The notes under the pieces are model-generated. The model saw nothing but the letters and a program-made list of their open reading frames with translations. It was not told the origin of the DNA and ran no database searches. Shown one piece after another: positions 60,571-64,000 of a DNA stretch of 64,000 nt. Position 1 is the stretch's first letter. The number at the start of each line of letters is the position of its first letter. The DNA is from Prunella strophiata (lineage: Eukaryota; Chordata; Aves; Passeriformes; Prunellidae): NCBI GenBank assembly GCA_036583965.1, contig JAZBQD010000019.1, positions 17,916,085 through 17,980,084 of the forward strand, in the 5' to 3' direction. Made by a program: the position numbers and the translations under genes.

Positions 60571-63500
60571 TATTTGTAGTCACTAGAATAATGAAAGATA
60601 TGTGCAAAGAAAAGCAGAACCTAATATCTGGAAAAAAATTTGAGAGAGGTGACAGATTTGCAAGACTTATGCCCTTATCTCTACAAATTTTCAGGTGGTC
60701 TTAAGTTCTTAATTCTTTCTTCAAAATTAAACACAGCAACCAGGAGAGCACATAGAACATGATAGGTGGAATTTTTGAAGTAAATATTCAGCCAAGGATT
60801 CTGAACTTTGAGGTTTACTGTTGTAATTTTTAAATAAATGAAGGAGGATGAAGTATACAAATCAAAATAGAAAGTAATTGTCATTTAAAAGCTTTGGAAT
60901 TTTTATAAATGTCATATAATGTAATATGAAAAGTTTTAGAATCAATTTCAAAGGAAATTATTATCAAGTACACAAGGATAAGTGGAAAATGTAATAGCAT
61001 GCAAGAAAATCTATCAAGGATAGATTTATCTCTCATTGATTAAAAATCTAGACAAGGAAAGTATTATGGATCTTGCAAGACTTCAGTAGAGTATCTTCTG
61101 GGATTCCATGTAGAAGCCTATCAGTTAGCTTGGAGAAAACAAAGATTAGATAAGAAATGTGACATACCTAAGGAATTTATTCAAACTTCAGCCTCATATT
61201 TCAAATCTGAATTTGTGGCAGCCTTCCAAGAGTACAGTGTTTCCCTTTGGGGTGTTGCATCAGAGCTCTGTTGTTGACTTTCAGGCTGTTTGAAAGAACA
61301 CAGAGCTATCCCCTGAATTCTTGTGTCCATCTAGTCAGCTGTGTTAAAAACCCTTTCTGTAGGTGAATCAAATTTATAAGCTTGTTTCTTTTAATAAGAT
61401 GTTCCAATATCTCATTGAAGTGATAAAAAAGGCCTTCTCCTACTTTTCAGCCTAAACTTCTTTGCAAAGAGATGTGTTCTCTCCCTCTTGTGCTCTGTGT
61501 TCACAGAAGACATGTCAGTTCTGGGTCAAAAACTGTGTAGCTGTACCTGTACCTTTGGGCAGCCTGGTGCTACAGCTAACCAGACAAATCTGCTTTAGCA
61601 GGAAGTAGTATTGCTTGGATCAGGGATGGCTTGGATCACATCCTTGTTCTGTCTGCAGAAGGCACAGGTGAACATGTTAGGTTGGCAGGATCCAGGGATA
61701 TTGGTTCAGATATGTTTCTCTTGGCAGTGTTGCAGAGATCTGTATTTCCCTCTACTCCTTAGAAATAATTATTAAAGGATGTTTTGAAAACAATAAAAGC
61801 AAGAAACTATTATTCCTTTGGTGGGATTGTCACCAGTAAAACACATGCAAAATACATTTTTTCCAACCAGAAAGCAGAACTCATATAAGGTACAACAAGC
61901 AAAACACTTCAGCAGATTGTACCAACTGCAGTAGTAACAGCCCTTATTCTCTAGCCTAAGTTGTGTACCAACACCAATTCTTTATTTTACACAATATTTT
62001 TCTTCTTTCATCTCAAAAGTGGTGATACTAAAATAAAGAATACACATACTCTGTAATTAGAAGACAGATACTTTGGACAAATCTTATAATCTTCTGAGAT
62101 TTCAGTATGTCCTCAGGCATTACAGTGAGCAACTGGAAGTAATTGTGCAAAAGTAAATTAAAATGGGTTTAGCAGCTTAGGATGTGAATGTCTTAAGGCC
62201 AAGTGATATGAAATATTGAAATAGGTTTGTCAATAAAGAACAAGTGTTCTTTGATTCTTCTGTGTCTGGGGTTGAAACCAGCTCCAGGAATGTAGTTGGG
62301 TGTGCTTATACAGAAAACTGATTGCAACTGACTGCACAGAAGAGCAGTGAATGAACTTGAAGATAATGTCAGGGAGTTAATGCTGGGCTTCCACAACTTC
62401 ATGTCAATGATTTCAAAAGTAACATCCCCCTGGCTGGCCCAACACATTTCTGCCTTGCACCAAATGCTGCAACTGAGTTCAGACTGATGTGGCAACCTCC
62501 ATGGGTCCTAGCTGCTGTGCTGTGTGCCATCTAACACTAAGGGAACTATTCATAGTTAATGTGATTTGGCTACCTGAAAGCCCTTAGATGAACACAGACC
62601 ATACTCTGCAGAATGACTGTGTTGGTTCACCTCTGTGCTTTGGAGGATATGGAAAAAAACAAAAAGGGAAACCTTAGAACTAACTTGTATTATTTTACTG
62701 TGGGGGTAGCTCTGGAACAATCTTTTCAGAACACCAAAGGAGTATCATGGTTCTTACAAGACTAATGATGGAGAAATGTATACCTTTTCCTTAATTTCAA
62801 TCTTTCAAAGGATTCTTCTTTGTAAAACCTGTAAGGAAGATGTACAGCACTGTATGAGGAAGCTGTTAAATTTAATGAGGAAGAGATATCCTTTTCATAT
62901 TTATCTCCAAAAAAACCCATTGCATATATTAGCACTAGGTAGAACAAATGTGAATTGCTGAGTCCAGACTTGGAAGTTCATTCATAGACTTCAGAAGAAA
63001 TACAGTGACAAAAGCAATGAAAATTCTTAGGAAGATTCAAAGTATTTTAAATTTGTATTTGACTGTTGGATTTTGGTTCAGGTCTGTCGAATACTAACAC
63101 AATGACAGGTAATTTTTTCATAACAATGTCAAGTGTTTCACAGTGCAGTCCAAATTTTCTAAAGCCACTTGAAGTAAAATTTCTTAACTGCAGATTTTTA
63201 AAGCCCATTTCTACATCTGAAGATATTTTTTTGTAGTGAAGCCAGTACACTGTTTAAGGCTGTAGGTGATCTATAGCTTGGCAAAATAGTGAATACTAGA
63301 TTAAGAAAATTACAACATTGCATGTTTTATCTCAACACTTTTGAGTTTTCAGAGTTAGAGAACAATGAAACCTAGAACATGCTAAAAGACAATGAAACTT
63401 TAGATTCTTCAAGTAAATTTAGCTGCATTGTACCTATTAGATCGAATAGCAGAAGAGAGCAGGACTTAGGTGACTGGACATAGAGTTGAAAAGAAAAATA

Positions 63501-63797
63501 ACATTGGTGGATACAACTGCTAACACACTACAAACCTTTTATTTTTGTTTTTATGTATTTGAAAATAATCTTATTAGCAGCTGGGTTCAGAACCAAGTCA
63601 TTCTGCCTTTGTAATAACACCCACAGAAGGTGTATAATGGGGAGGTTATGCTTCTCAGAAAGATCAGATTTTATCTATCATTAGGAGAGATAGGAAGACA
63701 ATCTTTGTGTTTTGGCAAAGTAATTCCTATGGGCCTGATAAAGGCATTCATACTCTGTTTCTATATATCCTGTGTACTGTATATGAGTAAAAACTTC

Positions 63798-63833
63798 CAT
63801 AATGAGCCCTGCTTTCATAATAAGCCCTGCAAA
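63798..63833. repeat. 18-bp tandem duplication
   Basis: CATAATGAGCCCTGCTTT-like unit followed by CATAATAAGCCCTGCAAA, two imperfect copies in KCNK10 intron 2. Confidence 0.88.
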
Positions 63834-64000
63834 ATTATGCAAGGTAGAGTTGCTTGCTACTTAAGAACTTATGTTATTGTCAGGCTGCTTTCTTTTTCCT
63901 TGTCCATCAGGGTTTAATTTAGGAGTGTGAGTGATTACAGTAGATATGTATATAAAAAAATCACCCACCTGGTAACTAAGTTGTATTATTAATGTTCACT

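Larger units (their letters stand above)
60085..64000 (+). other. KCNK10: KCNK10 intron 2 (partial)
   Basis: Intronic DNA from the donor GTAGGC to the right edge. It contains the CR1 fragment and a small duplication near 63798-63833. I saw no following KCNK10 exon (the part with the first pore and its TIGYGN-type filter) before the end. Confidence 0.82.

Noticed and set aside
60330..60607. Overlapping short frames after KCNK10 exon 2
   Set aside because: They are translations of the CR1 3' end, which is non-coding there.
1..64000. Prokaryotic-type systems, CRISPR arrays, tRNA or rRNA genes
   Set aside because: Nothing matching these was seen; the spliced vertebrate genes, CR1 and introns make them implausible.

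Overview
The window looks like a piece of a bird chromosome, most probably a passerine or other neoavian. It is intron-rich and AT-rich with two GC-rich promoter islands. It carries a 3'-end fragment of a CR1 LINE in the arrangement typical of birds (about 60281-60570) and a decayed solo LTR that resembles an avian ERVL-type family (about 51582-52510). No bacterial-style gene packing, rRNA, tRNA, CRISPR or operon is visible.

Two vertebrate genes can be read from spliced exons. They lie head to head, with about 18 kb between their start codons. SPATA7 is on the minus strand. Its first five coding exons are at 19809-19770, 10659-10594, 9837-9745, 8827-8780 and 2375-2317, and the rest of the gene lies beyond the left edge. 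KCNK10 (TREK-2) is on the plus strand. Its first coding exon is 37781-37832 and its second is 59756-60084, and the pore exons lie beyond the right edge. All intron junctions are GT-AG, and the codon phases join without a frameshift. The divergent order of these two genes matches the known neighbourhood in human chromosome 14q31.

Layout. 1-19809: SPATA7 exons and introns. About 19250-20110: CpG island with a GC box, an RFX X-box-like site and two possible in-frame starts. 20145-36300: AT-rich intergenic DNA with simple repeats and no recognisable gene. About 36500-37650: GC-rich KCNK10 promoter and 5' leader. 37833-59755: KCNK10 intron 1 with the LTR. 60085-64000: start of KCNK10 intron 2 with the CR1 fragment.

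The two genes do not form a pathway. SPATA7 is a protein of the photoreceptor connecting cilium, and KCNK10 is a mechano-, lipid- and heat-sensitive background potassium channel. I found no convincing new multi-gene system. The points most worth checking are the X-box overlapping the SPATA7 start region, the choice of SPATA7 start codon, the conserved internal start codons of KCNK10, a NAGNAG acceptor, a 46-bp near-perfect palindrome in SPATA7 intron 1, and several smaller hairpins and duplications. Repeat identities rest on remembered family features, not on a database search.
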